A stretch of DNA of 64,000 bases from Planctomycetales bacterium. Its GTDB lineage: Bacteria > Planctomycetota > Planctomycetia > Isosphaerales > Isosphaeraceae. The position numbers and the translations under genes were made by a program. Positions 34,867 to 45,462 of the stretch are shown here, piece by piece (position 1 is the first letter of the stretch; each line of letters begins with the position of its first letter). Where the stretch lies: assembly GCA_027449865.1 (NCBI GenBank), contig DAIDKV010000033.1, positions 1-64,000 on the forward strand, written 5' to 3'. Below the pieces are notes generated by a model that was not told the DNA's origin, made no database searches, and was given only the letters and a program-made list of their open reading frames with translations.

Positions 34867-35209
34867 TCCGCCACGAGGAACTTCCCCACTGCGACGGATG
34901 CAACTTCTCCTTCAGCTCCTCCGACGCCCGCGGTTCGTCGGCCAGAAACGCGGTGAAGTCGCCCCACTCGCCGACGACCTTCCCAGATCTTGCCGTCCTT
35001 CCCAGGAAAGTATCCGGAATTCTGGCTATACCAGAAGTGCCGGGAGCCGAAATGGAACATCTCCGCGGGCACCCGATACTCCTCCGACCAGTCTCGGATG
35101 CCCGTCGAAAGGTCGTTCTCGAATCGGAGTTAGCCAGTCGGGCATCAACCCAGGTGCCTCGTCCATCGCCGCCCGATCCAGCGCCTCGCCCATCGGATGG
35201 TCCCCTCAC
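34867..35209 (-). pseudogene. Apparently frameshifted remnant upstream of the PD-(D/E)XK-like gene
   Basis: Plausible protein sequence switches frame: STGIRDWSEEYRVPAEMFHFGSRHFWYSQNSGYFPGKDGKIWE then VVGEWGDFTAFLADEPRASEELKEKLHPSQWGSSSWRS, at about 34975-34985. Confidence 0.4.
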
Positions 35210-35421
35210 TTAACATCGCTCGAATCGCCACAACCCCTTCTTGCCGCATCCCCCACGTCATCTCTACCGTATTCGCCCATTCTCCAGAAATTGCCTTCCT
35301 TTTCCCCGTGAAGGGCGAAAGATTTCCTATAATAAGCATAAAACTGCTAGCGACATCGAAAAATCCGCAAATCCGGGATAAATCGTCGGCCAGGACCCAT
35401 CGAGCGACCGGAGCGAACATC

Positions 35422-36903
35422 ATGAGTGAGGTCAGCTTAAGGAAGATCGAGGCGAATCGACGGAACGCCCAGAAGTCGACCGGGCCGAGGACGAGGGAGG
35501 GGAAGGCGAGGTCGCGGTTCAATGCCTTGCAGGATGGGCTCCGAGCGAAGACGGTCGTTCTTCCGGGTGAGGATGCCTCGGCGTTCGAGGCGAGGCTTGT
35601 GAAGTGGAACGAGGAGATCGGTCCGCGTGACGATGTCGAGCGGTTCCTGGTTCGTCGAGCGGTGCAAATCTCCTGGCAGCTTGACCGGATCGAGCGATTG
35701 CAGATGAGGCGCCCGGAGCCTGGCGATCCGGTGGCCAGGCTGGCCGAGGACGTCCTGGAGCTGGGGGCCCGGCTCTTCCACGACCGTCGCGGACCGAACA
35801 GTCTCTATCCCCACTGGATCGGCGAGTTTGGCGAACTGGAATCCATCTCATGGAACGCGAAAACGCCCATCGATCATGACGATCCCGCCCGCCTGCTCCT
35901 CCACCTCGAATCGTCGGCGATGGGATGCGCCTGGCTCCTCGACCAATGGGACGGACTGCGCAGGACGCTCGAATCCGGCGACTGGCAGCCCCCCGACCGC
36001 TTCCGCGCGATCCGACTCCTCGGCCGACAGCCGATCGAGGTGCTCGAAGACGATCGCGTCCGGATGATCTACCTCGCCTGCTCCGCGATGAAGCCGGGCG
36101 ACAACGACCCCCTCGCCGATCTCTCCACCGAGCTGAAACCGCGAGCCCTGAAGCGAATCTCCGCCCGGCTCCACGATCGCATGCTCGATAGCGAGACCCC
36201 CAACAGCCCGGACTCCGGCCGATCGGCACTGATCGCACTGATCGAAGAGGAATGCGACCGCCTGGAAGATATGCTCTCGATGTACCTCGATATCCGGCAG
36301 ACCGATCAACTCACCGACGAACTCGAGGAAGACGCCCGCGCCGATCGCCTTCGACGCCACCAGGCCGCCTGCGATCGAACCTTGCTCCGCGTCCTGGATA
36401 CCATCCGACGACGACAGCGAGAGTCCGGCTCCGGCTCCGGGTCCGACTCCCCCTCACCTCGCGCCAGCCGCCGCACGACCAGAACCCCAGATCCCACCCC
36501 TCTCCCGACCGATCCCATTCCCGCGCCGATCGAACCGGAGCCCGCTCCCCAGACGATCCCGCCCCAGTCCGTTCCCGCGCCGATGGAGCCCGAGCCCGCC
36601 CATCGCCATCATCTCAACGTGACGAACGAACCCAACCTCCCAGACCCCGATCGCCCATATCGCCTCGCCCCCATCCTCGCGCTCTTGATCGCCTTCCTGC
36701 TTCCGGGCCGATCCGAGAGCCTCCGCGATCCGACCGCATTCCGCGCGAACGAACCCACGCTCCCCCAAACAGCCCCCCGTCGCCCCTTCTCCATCGAAAA
36801 CGCGCCCGATCGGGCGCGTCGCGCCGGGCCATCTCCCCACGGACCAGACGCCCGCCGAATCCTCGCGAATCGCGGCTTCCCTTGTACACCACCCGTCCTA
36901 TAA
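35422..36903 (+). CDS. Hypothetical protein with EANRRNAQKSTGPRT.EGK..SRFNAL..GL N-terminal motif
   Basis: MSEVSLRKIEANRRNAQKSTGPRTREGKARSRFNALQDGLRAKTVVLPGED; start at M76 of ORF 35197..36903; C-terminal Pro-rich tail. Confidence 0.75.
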   Translation: MSEVSLRKIEANRRNAQKSTGPRTREGKARSRFNALQDGLRAKTVVLPGEDASAFEARLVKWNEEIGPRDDVERFLVRRAVQISWQLDRIERLQMRRPEPGDPVARLAEDVLELGARLFHDRRGPNSLYPHWIGEFGELESISWNAKTPIDHDDPARLLLHLESSAMGCAWLLDQWDGLRRTLESGDWQPPDRFRAIRLLGRQPIEVLEDDRVRMIYLACSAMKPGDNDPLADLSTELKPRALKRISARLHDRMLDSETPNSPDSGRSALIALIEEECDRLEDMLSMYLDIRQTDQLTDELEEDARADRLRRHQAACDRTLLRVLDTIRRRQRESGSGSGSDSPSPRASRRTTRTPDPTPLPTDPIPAPIEPEPAPQTIPPQSVPAPMEPEPAHRHHLNVTNEPNLPDPDRPYRLAPILALLIAFLLPGRSESLRDPTAFRANEPTLPQTAPRRPFSIENAPDRARRAGPSPHGPDARRILANRGFPCTPPVL

Positions 36904-37148
36904 TTCCATCGAGCCCCCAAATCTTTCGGTGCTCGCTTCTTTAGCGCCGAGGGTCGCGATGAGGCCGAAGATCCGGCGCATCCCGAACGTTCCTGACGTC
37001 CGCGCCCTGTCCCGGGGTCCGGTCCGGTTCCGTATCGTACATGGCACGATCCTTGCCACTTGTGGGGACGTAGTAATCCCAGGTAGCCGAGTTGCGGCGC
37101 GTCCCACGCCGACGACGGCGACCCCCTCGCCTCCGAAGGCTGATAACC

Positions 37149-38474
37149 ATGGCCATGAGAAGGACGAAAAACCGGCCGAGAGACGGACGCCTCCGGCTCT
37201 GGAGCAGCGGATGGATGAAGTCTCGGACCGACCTCCCGACGGCTGCGCCCGAGCCTTCTCCAGCGATCGCCGGCGCGCCATCCCGAACGCCTCCGCTCCG
37301 CGCTGTTTCGCCAGGACTACACGACGTCACTCGTGATGATTTAAAGCAACAGATCGGGACCGCCGTGATCGCGTTTCGGGGTTACGACGCGAGCAATCTC
37401 GGCCGGGGTCCCGAGATGCTGGCGCACGCGGTTTATGGCCCGATTCTCCGCGAGTTCCTCAACCGGGCGGGGCGCGTCTGTGCCGACGTCCTGGGGCGAC
37501 CGGTCGACCTCCCGGCCCGCCTGGAGACCCGCGAACAGGCCACACTCGACTCGTTCGTCGAGGACACCGCGACCATCGTCGCCACCGAGCTGGCCCAGAT
37601 CCGCATCCTGGAGGAGATTCACGGCGTCCCCGTCCGCAACGCGATGCTCAGCTTCGGCCACAGCATCGGCGAGCTCTCGGCCCTGGTCCTGGGCGGCGTC
37701 TACGAGATGGAGCAGCTCCTCCCGATCCCGCTCGGACTCGCCCACGACTGCGCCGACCTGACCGCCGACACGACCATGGGGATTCTCTCCAGCGCCGGCG
37801 GGGTCCTGGAACCCGAGCAGGTTTTGCGACTCTGCTCGACGGTCAGCAGCAAGGGGCACGGGATGGTCGGCCCCTCGACGTTCCTCTCGCCGTACCAGGT
37901 CCTGCTGCTCGGCCAGGCCGACACGCTCGACCTGCTCGAAGCCGAGATGCGCGACTTTCTCCCCTCGGCCGTCACGCTCCGCCGCCGGCCGAACCACTGG
38001 CCGCCGCTCCACACGCCGCTGGTCTGGGAGCGGAGCGTTCCAAACCGCGCCGCGGTCGCGCTCTACCACACCGAAGGCGGCCACCAGAAACCGTCGCCCA
38101 ACATCGTCTCCTGCACGACCGGCCGGGCCAATTACGACGAGTGGAACAGCCGGGCGATCCTCACCGAGTGGACCGACCATCCCCAGCGCCTCTGGGACGC
38201 GATCGAGCACACGCTCTCCTCGGGCGCGGAGCTGGTCATCCATGTGGGGCCCGAGCCGAAGTTGATCCCCACCGCCTTCGAAAGGCTGAGCGGAAAGGTG
38301 ATGAAGCAGCTTCGGACCCGGCACCTGGACAGCCTCGGCCGGCACGTTTTGCCGAGTATCAGTCGAAACCACTGGCTAGCCCGCAGGCTCCCGCACAACG
38401 CGGTCGTCCTCCGGGCGCCCTTCGTCAACCACCTGATCCTCGAGGACTGGCTCCTCGCGCAGGATGTCGCCTGA
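37149..38474 (+). CDS. Malonyl-CoA:ACP transacylase (FabD)-like acyltransferase
   Basis: VIAFRGYDASNLGRGPEML...VPVRNAMLSFGHSIGELSALVLGGVYEMEQLL (GHSxGE nucleophile motif)...ELVIHVGPEPKLIPTAFERLS. Start uncertain. Confidence 0.78.
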   Translation: MAMRRTKNRPRDGRLRLWSSGWMKSRTDLPTAAPEPSPAIAGAPSRTPPLRAVSPGLHDVTRDDLKQQIGTAVIAFRGYDASNLGRGPEMLAHAVYGPILREFLNRAGRVCADVLGRPVDLPARLETREQATLDSFVEDTATIVATELAQIRILEEIHGVPVRNAMLSFGHSIGELSALVLGGVYEMEQLLPIPLGLAHDCADLTADTTMGILSSAGGVLEPEQVLRLCSTVSSKGHGMVGPSTFLSPYQVLLLGQADTLDLLEAEMRDFLPSAVTLRRRPNHWPPLHTPLVWERSVPNRAAVALYHTEGGHQKPSPNIVSCTTGRANYDEWNSRAILTEWTDHPQRLWDAIEHTLSSGAELVIHVGPEPKLIPTAFERLSGKVMKQLRTRHLDSLGRHVLPSISRNHWLARRLPHNAVVLRAPFVNHLILEDWLLAQDVA

Positions 38475-38861
38475 GTGGCGCCGATACAAAAGGTCTCGAA
38501 CTTCAGATTCTCGATTCCAGATTCCAGAAAAATGAGGGGAGATGTCGGAAGATCAAGTTCTGAAAGCTGGAATCCGTAATTCGGCGTCCGGCATCTGAAA
38601 TTTGAGATCTGGAATCCAGCGCGAGCCCGACGCCGATGATCCGTTCCCGAACCGGCCGCGACCGCGCATAATACCAGGCGGGTTGCGAGCCCCTGACGGT
38701 GCAGATGGGGCGGCGGGGTGTTCCGAACCCCACCGCAGAATGGGCCGCCGACGGGCCTGGGCACGTTTCCCGACCCGGTTCCGGCGTCCCCCGCGGAATC
38801 CTCTCACCGCGCCGGTGCCTCCGTCCGATTCGACGGGGGCCTGGCGACGAGGTCGAATCCA

Positions 38862-40811
38862 ATGAGCACGCAATTGCGGGAGTCCGAGGCCAAGGTCCAG
38901 CCTTTCGGGTCCGAGCCCCCGGCTGCCGAGGCCCAGTCGTTCGCCGAGACGGCCCTGAAACTCGGCGGCAAAAGCGAGGACGAGGCCCGTCGGACCGGCA
39001 CGCTCGACCGTGCGGACGACCAGGTCGAGGCCATGTTCGCGGCCCGATACCAGACCTCCAGCAGCCCCGCACACCGGGCGGTCTGGGACCACGAATTTCC
39101 CGCCGACCTGTTCGCACCCGAGCCGCCCGCCGTCTCGCCCGAGTGCCAGAAGGCCATGGACGACTCGCTTGCCGTCGCCCGGCGACACCGAGACGCCGGC
39201 ACCCTCTTCGGCCCCGACGGCAAGATCACCGAGGACGTCCTCGCCGAGCTGGGCACGGTCGGTTACTGGGGCCTCCTGATCGACCGGCAATACGGCGGCC
39301 AGGGTGCTCCATTCTCCGCGTTCGCCCGGTTCCTCACCCGAATGGCGGCCATCGAACCCACGCTCGGCGGCCTGGCCTCGGTCCACGGCTGCATCGGCGC
39401 GGTCGACCCGGTTCGAACCTTCGGCAGCACCGAGCAGAAGGAACAGTATCTACCACCACTCGCCAGCGGCAAGAAGCTCTCCGGCTTCGCTCTCACCGAG
39501 CCCGGCGCCGGCTCGGATCTGACCGCGCTCCGAACCACCGCGACCCTCGACGGCGACCACTACGTCGTCAACGGCGAAAAGCTCTTCATCACCAATGCCG
39601 TCCCCGGCCGGACCATCGGCCTGGTCTGCCTGATCGAGAAGAAGCCCGCCGTCCTGATCGTCGATCTGCCCGACCACGAGGACGAACACTTCCAGGTCAA
39701 CCGATACGGACTGCTCGCCCTCCGGCACCTGCACAACAACGGCCTGAAGTTCCGAAACTTCCGCGTCCCCCGCGAAAACCTGCTCCGCCCCGCACAGGGA
39801 GACGGCCTCACAATCGCCTACCACGGCCTGAACCTCGGCCGCGTCTCCCTCTGTGCCACCGCCGCCGGCGCCATGCGCGTCATGATGGCGAACATGATCC
39901 CCTGGGCGAAGTTCCGCCGCACCTACGGCGAGGCCATCGTCCAGCGCGAACTCGTCCAGCGCCGGATCGGACGCCTCGCCGGCCTGATCGCCGGCTGCGA
40001 CGCACTCGTCGCCTGGTGCTCCTGGCTCCTCGACCAGGGCTTCCGCGGCGAAATGGAATGCATCATCGCCAAGATCTTCGGCTCCGAGGCCCAGAAGGAA
40101 GCCGCGATCGAGTTCTTCATGAAAACCCACGGCGGCCGGTCCTTCCTCAGGGGTCATCCGTTCGGAGAGAACGTCCACGAATATCTTGCTCCCTGCATCT
40201 ACGAGGGTGAAGGCGAGATGCTCGGCATGGCGTTCTTCAAGTCGCTGATCAAGGAGCACGGCAAGTCTTACTTCGAGCCGATCGGCAAGGCGCTGGCGGC
40301 CTCGGGGATCAAGAAGCCAAACCCAATGAATCCGGCCCACGCCTGGGCGCTCCGCTCGGCGCTGGTCCCGTACGCGGAGTGGCGGATGCGCGAGGCCGTG
40401 ACCCCTCGCTCGCACCCGAGCTTCCCGGGCCTTCCCCCTCGCCTGGAGGCTCACGCCCGATTCGCCGCCGACGGCTTGCAGCGGAGCCGGCTGGAGATCA
40501 GTGGGGCAATGGTCAAGCACCAGCTCAAGCTGGCCGACCGCCAGTGCCGGATGGCCGAACTCTCCCAGCGCGTGCAGGATCTGCTGGTCATCCTCGCGAC
40601 CAGCACCTGGGCGGGCCGGCAGTCGAGCGATCTGGTCCATGACGCCGCCGACATCCTCTGCCAGGACCTCACTCGAAAACTGACCGGCAAACGCCCGACC
40701 GACGCCTACTACCGCGCCGTGACGAAGCTGGGCGAGCGGATCGCCGAGGGCGGATTCGAGGCCAGCACCGGCATCGAACCCGACCCGATCCTCATGCCGT
40801 ATTCCCAGTGA
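38862..40811 (+). CDS. Acyl-CoA dehydrogenase
   Basis: [117 protein letters not shown]; start at M49 of ORF 38718..40811. Confidence 0.95.
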   Translation: MSTQLRESEAKVQPFGSEPPAAEAQSFAETALKLGGKSEDEARRTGTLDRADDQVEAMFAARYQTSSSPAHRAVWDHEFPADLFAPEPPAVSPECQKAMDDSLAVARRHRDAGTLFGPDGKITEDVLAELGTVGYWGLLIDRQYGGQGAPFSAFARFLTRMAAIEPTLGGLASVHGCIGAVDPVRTFGSTEQKEQYLPPLASGKKLSGFALTEPGAGSDLTALRTTATLDGDHYVVNGEKLFITNAVPGRTIGLVCLIEKKPAVLIVDLPDHEDEHFQVNRYGLLALRHLHNNGLKFRNFRVPRENLLRPAQGDGLTIAYHGLNLGRVSLCATAAGAMRVMMANMIPWAKFRRTYGEAIVQRELVQRRIGRLAGLIAGCDALVAWCSWLLDQGFRGEMECIIAKIFGSEAQKEAAIEFFMKTHGGRSFLRGHPFGENVHEYLAPCIYEGEGEMLGMAFFKSLIKEHGKSYFEPIGKALAASGIKKPNPMNPAHAWALRSALVPYAEWRMREAVTPRSHPSFPGLPPRLEAHARFAADGLQRSRLEISGAMVKHQLKLADRQCRMAELSQRVQDLLVILATSTWAGRQSSDLVHDAADILCQDLTRKLTGKRPTDAYYRAVTKLGERIAEGGFEASTGIEPDPILMPYSQ

Positions 40812-40871
40812 CGCGACGTCGCGCGGCGGCCCAAGACGCTCGATCTTATTCCTCTCCTTGATGGAGTGGTC

Positions 40872-43028
40872 ATGTCCGAGACATTTCGACTGGAAGAGCT
40901 GGACGGCAAGATCGCCCTGGTCACCTTCGACCTGCCCGACAAGAAGGTCAACACGCTCGGCCAGTCCTCGCTCCGCGAGCTGGCCGGGCTGGTGGCGAAG
41001 CTGGCGCAACGCACCGACCTCCGCGGCCTGCTCTTCCAGAGCGGCAAGCCAGGCCAGTTCGTCGCCGGGGCCGACCTCAACGACCTGGCGATGCTCGCCG
41101 TGATCACCCCCGAGCAGGCCACCGGCGCCCTCGCCGCCGGACATCAAATCTATAACCAGATCAGCAATCTTCCGTTTCCCACGGTCGCGCTGATCGACGG
41201 CAACTGCCTCGGCGGCGGCACCGAACTCGTCCTCTCGATGGACGACCGGATCGCCTCCGACGCCTCGCACACGGCGATCGGCCTTCCCGAAACAAAGGTC
41301 GGCCTGATCCCCGGCTGGGGCGGCACGCAACGCCTCCCCCGCCTCATCGGACTGAATCCCGCCATCGAGATGATCACCTCCGGCGAGCCGGCCAACGCCC
41401 AGAAGGCCGCCGCGCTGGGCCTGGTCTTCGATGCCGTTCCCGCCGATCGACTCGTCGAGGAAGGCCGGCGACGGATCGAGTCTCTCCAAAAAACCGGCGA
41501 GTGGAAGGATCGTCGCGAGCAGCTTCGCAAGGGCCTGGGCCTCGACCAGGACCAGATGATGTTCGCCTTCGCGGTCGCCGAGGGCTTCGTCAAGCAAAAG
41601 ACAAAGGGCCAGTACCCCGCGCCCCTCGTCGCTCTCAAGGCGATCCGCGAGGGGTGCAACCTCCCGCTCGATGAGGGCCTGAAGGCCGAGCAAAAGGCCG
41701 TCGGCGAGCTGGTCGGCTCGCCGATCCTGGGCAACCTGATCGCGATCTTCTTCATGAAGAATCGCCTGACCCGCGACCCAGGCGTCTCCGATCCCTCGAT
41801 CCAGCCACGCCAGATCCATTCGATCGGCGTGCTGGGAACCGGCCTGATGGGCGCGGGGATCGCAACCGCCCACGCCCGATCCGGCATCCGAACCGCGATG
41901 GTCGATATCGACGACGATCGCCTCAAGGACGGCCTTCAGCGCGCCAGCGACGTCGTCATGAGCCGAATCAGGATCGGTCGTGCCACCCCCGAGGACATGG
42001 CGAAAATGCTCGCCATGCTCAACACCTCCACAAATCCCTCCGTCTTCGCCGACGCCGACCTGATCGTCGAGGCCATCACCGAGAACGAGGACGCCAAGAA
42101 AGAAGCCTTCCGCAAGATCGCCCAGGTCATGAAGCCCGAGGCGATCCTCGCCAGCAACACCTCGACGATCTCGATCACCCGCCTCGCCGAATCCACACCA
42201 CACCCGGATCGATTCGTCGGCATGCATTTCTTCAACCCCGTCGACCGGATGGAGCTGGTCGAGGTGATCCGGGGCGAGAAGACCAGCGACGAGACCGTCG
42301 CCACGGTCGTCGCGCTCGCGAAGAAGATCCGGAAGACGCCGATCGTCGTTCGCGACTGCGCCGGCTTCCTGGTCAACCGGGTTTTGTTCCCTTATATGAA
42401 CGAGGCACAGGTCCTCCTGCGCGAGGGCGTCTCGATGGAGGCGATCGACCGGGCCTCAACCAGGTTCGGGATGCCGATGGGCCCGATCACGCTGACAGAC
42501 CTCGTCGGTCTGGCCACCACGGTCTATGCCGGCAAGGTCGTCGGTGCTGCGTACCCGGACCGATCGGTCGAGTCGCCCATCCTGCTGGAGATGCTGCAAA
42601 CCAGCGGCGGCGGCAAATCGGCCATGCGATTCTACAACGCCCCGAAGGCGAAGGGGAGCCGGCCCGAGCCCAACCCCGCCGCTCTCGAAATCATCCAGAA
42701 ACACCAGGCCGGCGGCCAGCCGATGGACGAACCCGAGATCACCGACCGCCTCTTCCTGCCGATGCTCCTGGAAGCAACCCGGGTGCTGGAGGAAGGGATC
42801 GTGCGCGAGCCCGGCGACGTCGACATGGGCCTCATCCTGGGAATCGGCTTCCCGCCCTTCCGTGGCGGCATCCTCCGATGGGCCGACACCGTCGGCGCTC
42901 AAAATCTGGTCGACAAGCTCTCGAAATATGCCCATCTCGGCAAGCGTTTCGAGCCGACCGAGAGCCTGAGGAAGCTGGCGCGGGACGGCGGCTCCTTCTA
43001 CCCGCGTCCGAAGCAAGACGCCTCGTGA
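40872..43028 (+). CDS. fadJ: Enoyl-CoA hydratase/3-hydroxyacyl-CoA dehydrogenase (FadJ/FadB-like)
   Basis: GQFVAGADLNDLAML, LIDGNCLGGGTELVLSMDDRIASD, ETKVGLIPGWGGTQRLPRLIG; IGVLGTGLMGAGIATAHARSGI; ASNTSTISITRLAE...VGMHFFNPVDRMELVEVIRG. Confidence 0.95.
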   Translation: MSETFRLEELDGKIALVTFDLPDKKVNTLGQSSLRELAGLVAKLAQRTDLRGLLFQSGKPGQFVAGADLNDLAMLAVITPEQATGALAAGHQIYNQISNLPFPTVALIDGNCLGGGTELVLSMDDRIASDASHTAIGLPETKVGLIPGWGGTQRLPRLIGLNPAIEMITSGEPANAQKAAALGLVFDAVPADRLVEEGRRRIESLQKTGEWKDRREQLRKGLGLDQDQMMFAFAVAEGFVKQKTKGQYPAPLVALKAIREGCNLPLDEGLKAEQKAVGELVGSPILGNLIAIFFMKNRLTRDPGVSDPSIQPRQIHSIGVLGTGLMGAGIATAHARSGIRTAMVDIDDDRLKDGLQRASDVVMSRIRIGRATPEDMAKMLAMLNTSTNPSVFADADLIVEAITENEDAKKEAFRKIAQVMKPEAILASNTSTISITRLAESTPHPDRFVGMHFFNPVDRMELVEVIRGEKTSDETVATVVALAKKIRKTPIVVRDCAGFLVNRVLFPYMNEAQVLLREGVSMEAIDRASTRFGMPMGPITLTDLVGLATTVYAGKVVGAAYPDRSVESPILLEMLQTSGGGKSAMRFYNAPKAKGSRPEPNPAALEIIQKHQAGGQPMDEPEITDRLFLPMLLEATRVLEEGIVREPGDVDMGLILGIGFPPFRGGILRWADTVGAQNLVDKLSKYAHLGKRFEPTESLRKLARDGGSFYPRPKQDAS

Positions 43029-43110
43029 AACACCGAAGCGGGTCAGGCTCTCCCGCCTGACCACGGACCGGCAAGCCCGACCGACTTCAGATCCACAGGA
43101 AGACCAATCC

Positions 43111-44271
43111 ATGAGCCAGGCCGTGATCATTGACGCCATCCGCACGCCGATCGCCCGTGCGTCGTCCGACAAGGGATACTACCGCCACATTCGCGCCGAC
43201 GACCTCTCCGCGCACGTGATTCGGTCGCTGGTCGAGCGGACCGGGGTCGACCGGAACGCGATCGAGGACGTCCGATGGGGATGCGTTCAGCAGCAGGGGG
43301 AACAGGGCTTCGACATCGGCCGGATCGCGGCGATGATCGCCGGACTGCCGAAGGAGACGGCGGGCGTGACGATCAACCGCAACTGCGCCTCCAGCCTCTC
43401 GGCGATCAACGAGGCCGCGATGAGCATCGCCGCGGGCTGCGAGGATGTGCAGATTGCCGGTGGAGTCGAGCACATGGACCATATCCCCATGAGCAAGGAC
43501 TACAGCCCAAGCCCTTCCCTCTTCCGCCGACATAGTGAGGCGGTGATGAACATGGGTTTGACCGCCGAATATCTGGCGATGAAGTATCGCATCCCGCGCG
43601 GGAAACAGGACGAGTTTGCCCTTCGGAGTCACCAGCTCGCCGCCGAGGCAAACGACGGCGGCGCCTACACCCGCGAGATCGTTCCGACCTGGGGCCACGA
43701 CGAGGCGGGACACAAGGACCTCCAGACGAAGGATCAGGGCTTCCGTCGCGACACCTCGCTGGAAGCGCTCGGCTCCCTCGCTCCGGCCTTCCAGCCGGAG
43801 GGCGGCTCGGTCACGGCGGGGAACAGCTCGCAGGTCAGCGTCGGCTCGGCGGCCGTCCTGCTGATGTCCGAGGAGCGGGCGAAGGAGCTAGGCCTCAGGC
43901 CCCTCGCGAAGGTCCGCGCCATGGCGGTCGCCGGCGTGAACCCCGAGGAGATGGGCATCGGCCCGGTCCCGGCCGTTCACAAGGCGCTCAAACGCTCGGG
44001 CCTCTCACTCGACCAGATCGAGTGCATCGAGATCAACGAGGCGTTTGCCGTCCAGGTTCTGAGCGTCCTGAAACTGCTCGGAATCGACGAGAAGCGAGTC
44101 AACACCCGAGGTGGTGCGATTGCGATCGGCCACCCGCTCGGCGCCACCGGTGCCCGGCTCGTCACCACACTCCTTCACCGGATGCTCGACCAGGGCGCAA
44201 GGCTCGGTCTGGCGACCCTCTGCGTTGGCCAGGGTCAGGGAGTCGCGACGATCCTGGAATCCTGCGCATGA
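43111..44271 (+). CDS. Acetyl-CoA acyltransferase (thiolase)
   Basis: INRNCASSLSAINEAAMSIAAG; IECIEINEAFAVQVL; GGAIAIGHPLGATGARLVTTLLH; CVGQGQGVATILE. Confidence 0.96.
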   Translation: MSQAVIIDAIRTPIARASSDKGYYRHIRADDLSAHVIRSLVERTGVDRNAIEDVRWGCVQQQGEQGFDIGRIAAMIAGLPKETAGVTINRNCASSLSAINEAAMSIAAGCEDVQIAGGVEHMDHIPMSKDYSPSPSLFRRHSEAVMNMGLTAEYLAMKYRIPRGKQDEFALRSHQLAAEANDGGAYTREIVPTWGHDEAGHKDLQTKDQGFRRDTSLEALGSLAPAFQPEGGSVTAGNSSQVSVGSAAVLLMSEERAKELGLRPLAKVRAMAVAGVNPEEMGIGPVPAVHKALKRSGLSLDQIECIEINEAFAVQVLSVLKLLGIDEKRVNTRGGAIAIGHPLGATGARLVTTLLHRMLDQGARLGLATLCVGQGQGVATILESCA

Positions 44272-44529
44272 TTTCGTTTTCCATCTCAGCCCTTTCAAAT
44301 TTGGATACGAAGGACGCAATTGGATTTGCACAAGGTGTCCGCCGTTTGCCCCGCGGTCGCCAGGTCGTCGAGGCAAGAGCGAGGAGTCTGCCGGCTCCTC
44401 CACCAGGCTGACCGGACGGACGGCCAACTGCGTCGTTCGTATCTGGAATCTTGAATCCAGAATCTGAATGAAATCCGAAATTTGAAATCGGAAATCGATC
44501 TCCTCGATACCCCGGAGTCTATCCCCCCG

Positions 44530-45318
44530 ATGATCCGCAATCCCCTGGCCCTCCGTCTCGTCGCCGAGCGCCCGGTCCGAGACCAGATCCTGGAGTCGGC
44601 CCGGATCGGAGCGCGCGGCGTGGTCATCGACGCGGTCGGCGACCTGGCCCCGCATCGACTGGGCGAGACCGGCCGCCGCGAGGTCCGTCACATCCTCCGG
44701 TCGGTCGAGTTGAAACTGGCGGCTGTCTCGCTCCCGACCCGCCGCCCGTTCGACACGACCGACCAGCTTGACGACCGCCTGAGGCGGGCCGACGCCGCCT
44801 GTGCCCTGGCCTTCGAGCTGGGCACCGACGTCGTCCTGATCCGGGTCGGCTCGCTCCCGCCCGAGGACGACCCGCGACGCCCGATCTTCACCGAGGCCGT
44901 CCGCGAACTGGCCCAGCGCGCCGATCATCGAGGTGTCCGGCTCGCGGTCGAAACAGGGACCGAGCCCGGTGCCACCCTCCGCGCATTTTTGGAGTCGCTC
45001 AACATCCCTGCGTTATCCGCAAGCGTCGATCCTTCAGCGATGCTCCAGGCGGGCCTCGACCCGGTTGCCGCGACCCGAGAACTGGGCGCTGAGTGGGTCG
45101 CGCACGCCTACGCCGCCGACGCAATCTCGACGTCCCGAAACGCCGCTCCGAACCCGCGCGGCCACGGATTCCCCCCCGGCGCCCTCGACTGGGAAGAATA
45201 CCTGGGCGCCCTCGAGGAGATCGGCTACCGCAATTTCCTCACCGTCTGGCCGCCCCCAGGCCGATCAGCCGCCGACCACTTCGCCGGGATCGCCGCTCGT
45301 CTGAAGGAACTGGGTTGA
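44530..45318 (+). CDS. Sugar phosphate isomerase/epimerase (TIM-barrel) family
   Basis: RDQILESARIGARGVVIDAVGDLAP..., VRLAVETGTEPGATLRAFLESLN, SASVDPSAMLQAGLDPVAA, GALDWEEYLGALEEIGYRNFLTVWPP. Confidence 0.8.
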   Translation: MIRNPLALRLVAERPVRDQILESARIGARGVVIDAVGDLAPHRLGETGRREVRHILRSVELKLAAVSLPTRRPFDTTDQLDDRLRRADAACALAFELGTDVVLIRVGSLPPEDDPRRPIFTEAVRELAQRADHRGVRLAVETGTEPGATLRAFLESLNIPALSASVDPSAMLQAGLDPVAATRELGAEWVAHAYAADAISTSRNAAPNPRGHGFPPGALDWEEYLGALEEIGYRNFLTVWPPPGRSAADHFAGIAARLKELG

Positions 45319-45462
45319 TCAGCCCCCCCTGCCCTCGATGGCCATCCTCAATCTGCCGAGACGCCGCACCGTGTCGATGAAGACATCCGTGGAGGTCGAT
45401 CGAAGATGCTCCTCGCGCGACCGCGGCTTCCCGGCATCCGGCCCCTGGGTGGACTTGACCAC

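Noticed and set aside
39450-42227. Minus ORF of 925 aa
   Set aside because: Antisense to acyl-CoA dehydrogenase and FadJ-like genes, which have clear motifs.
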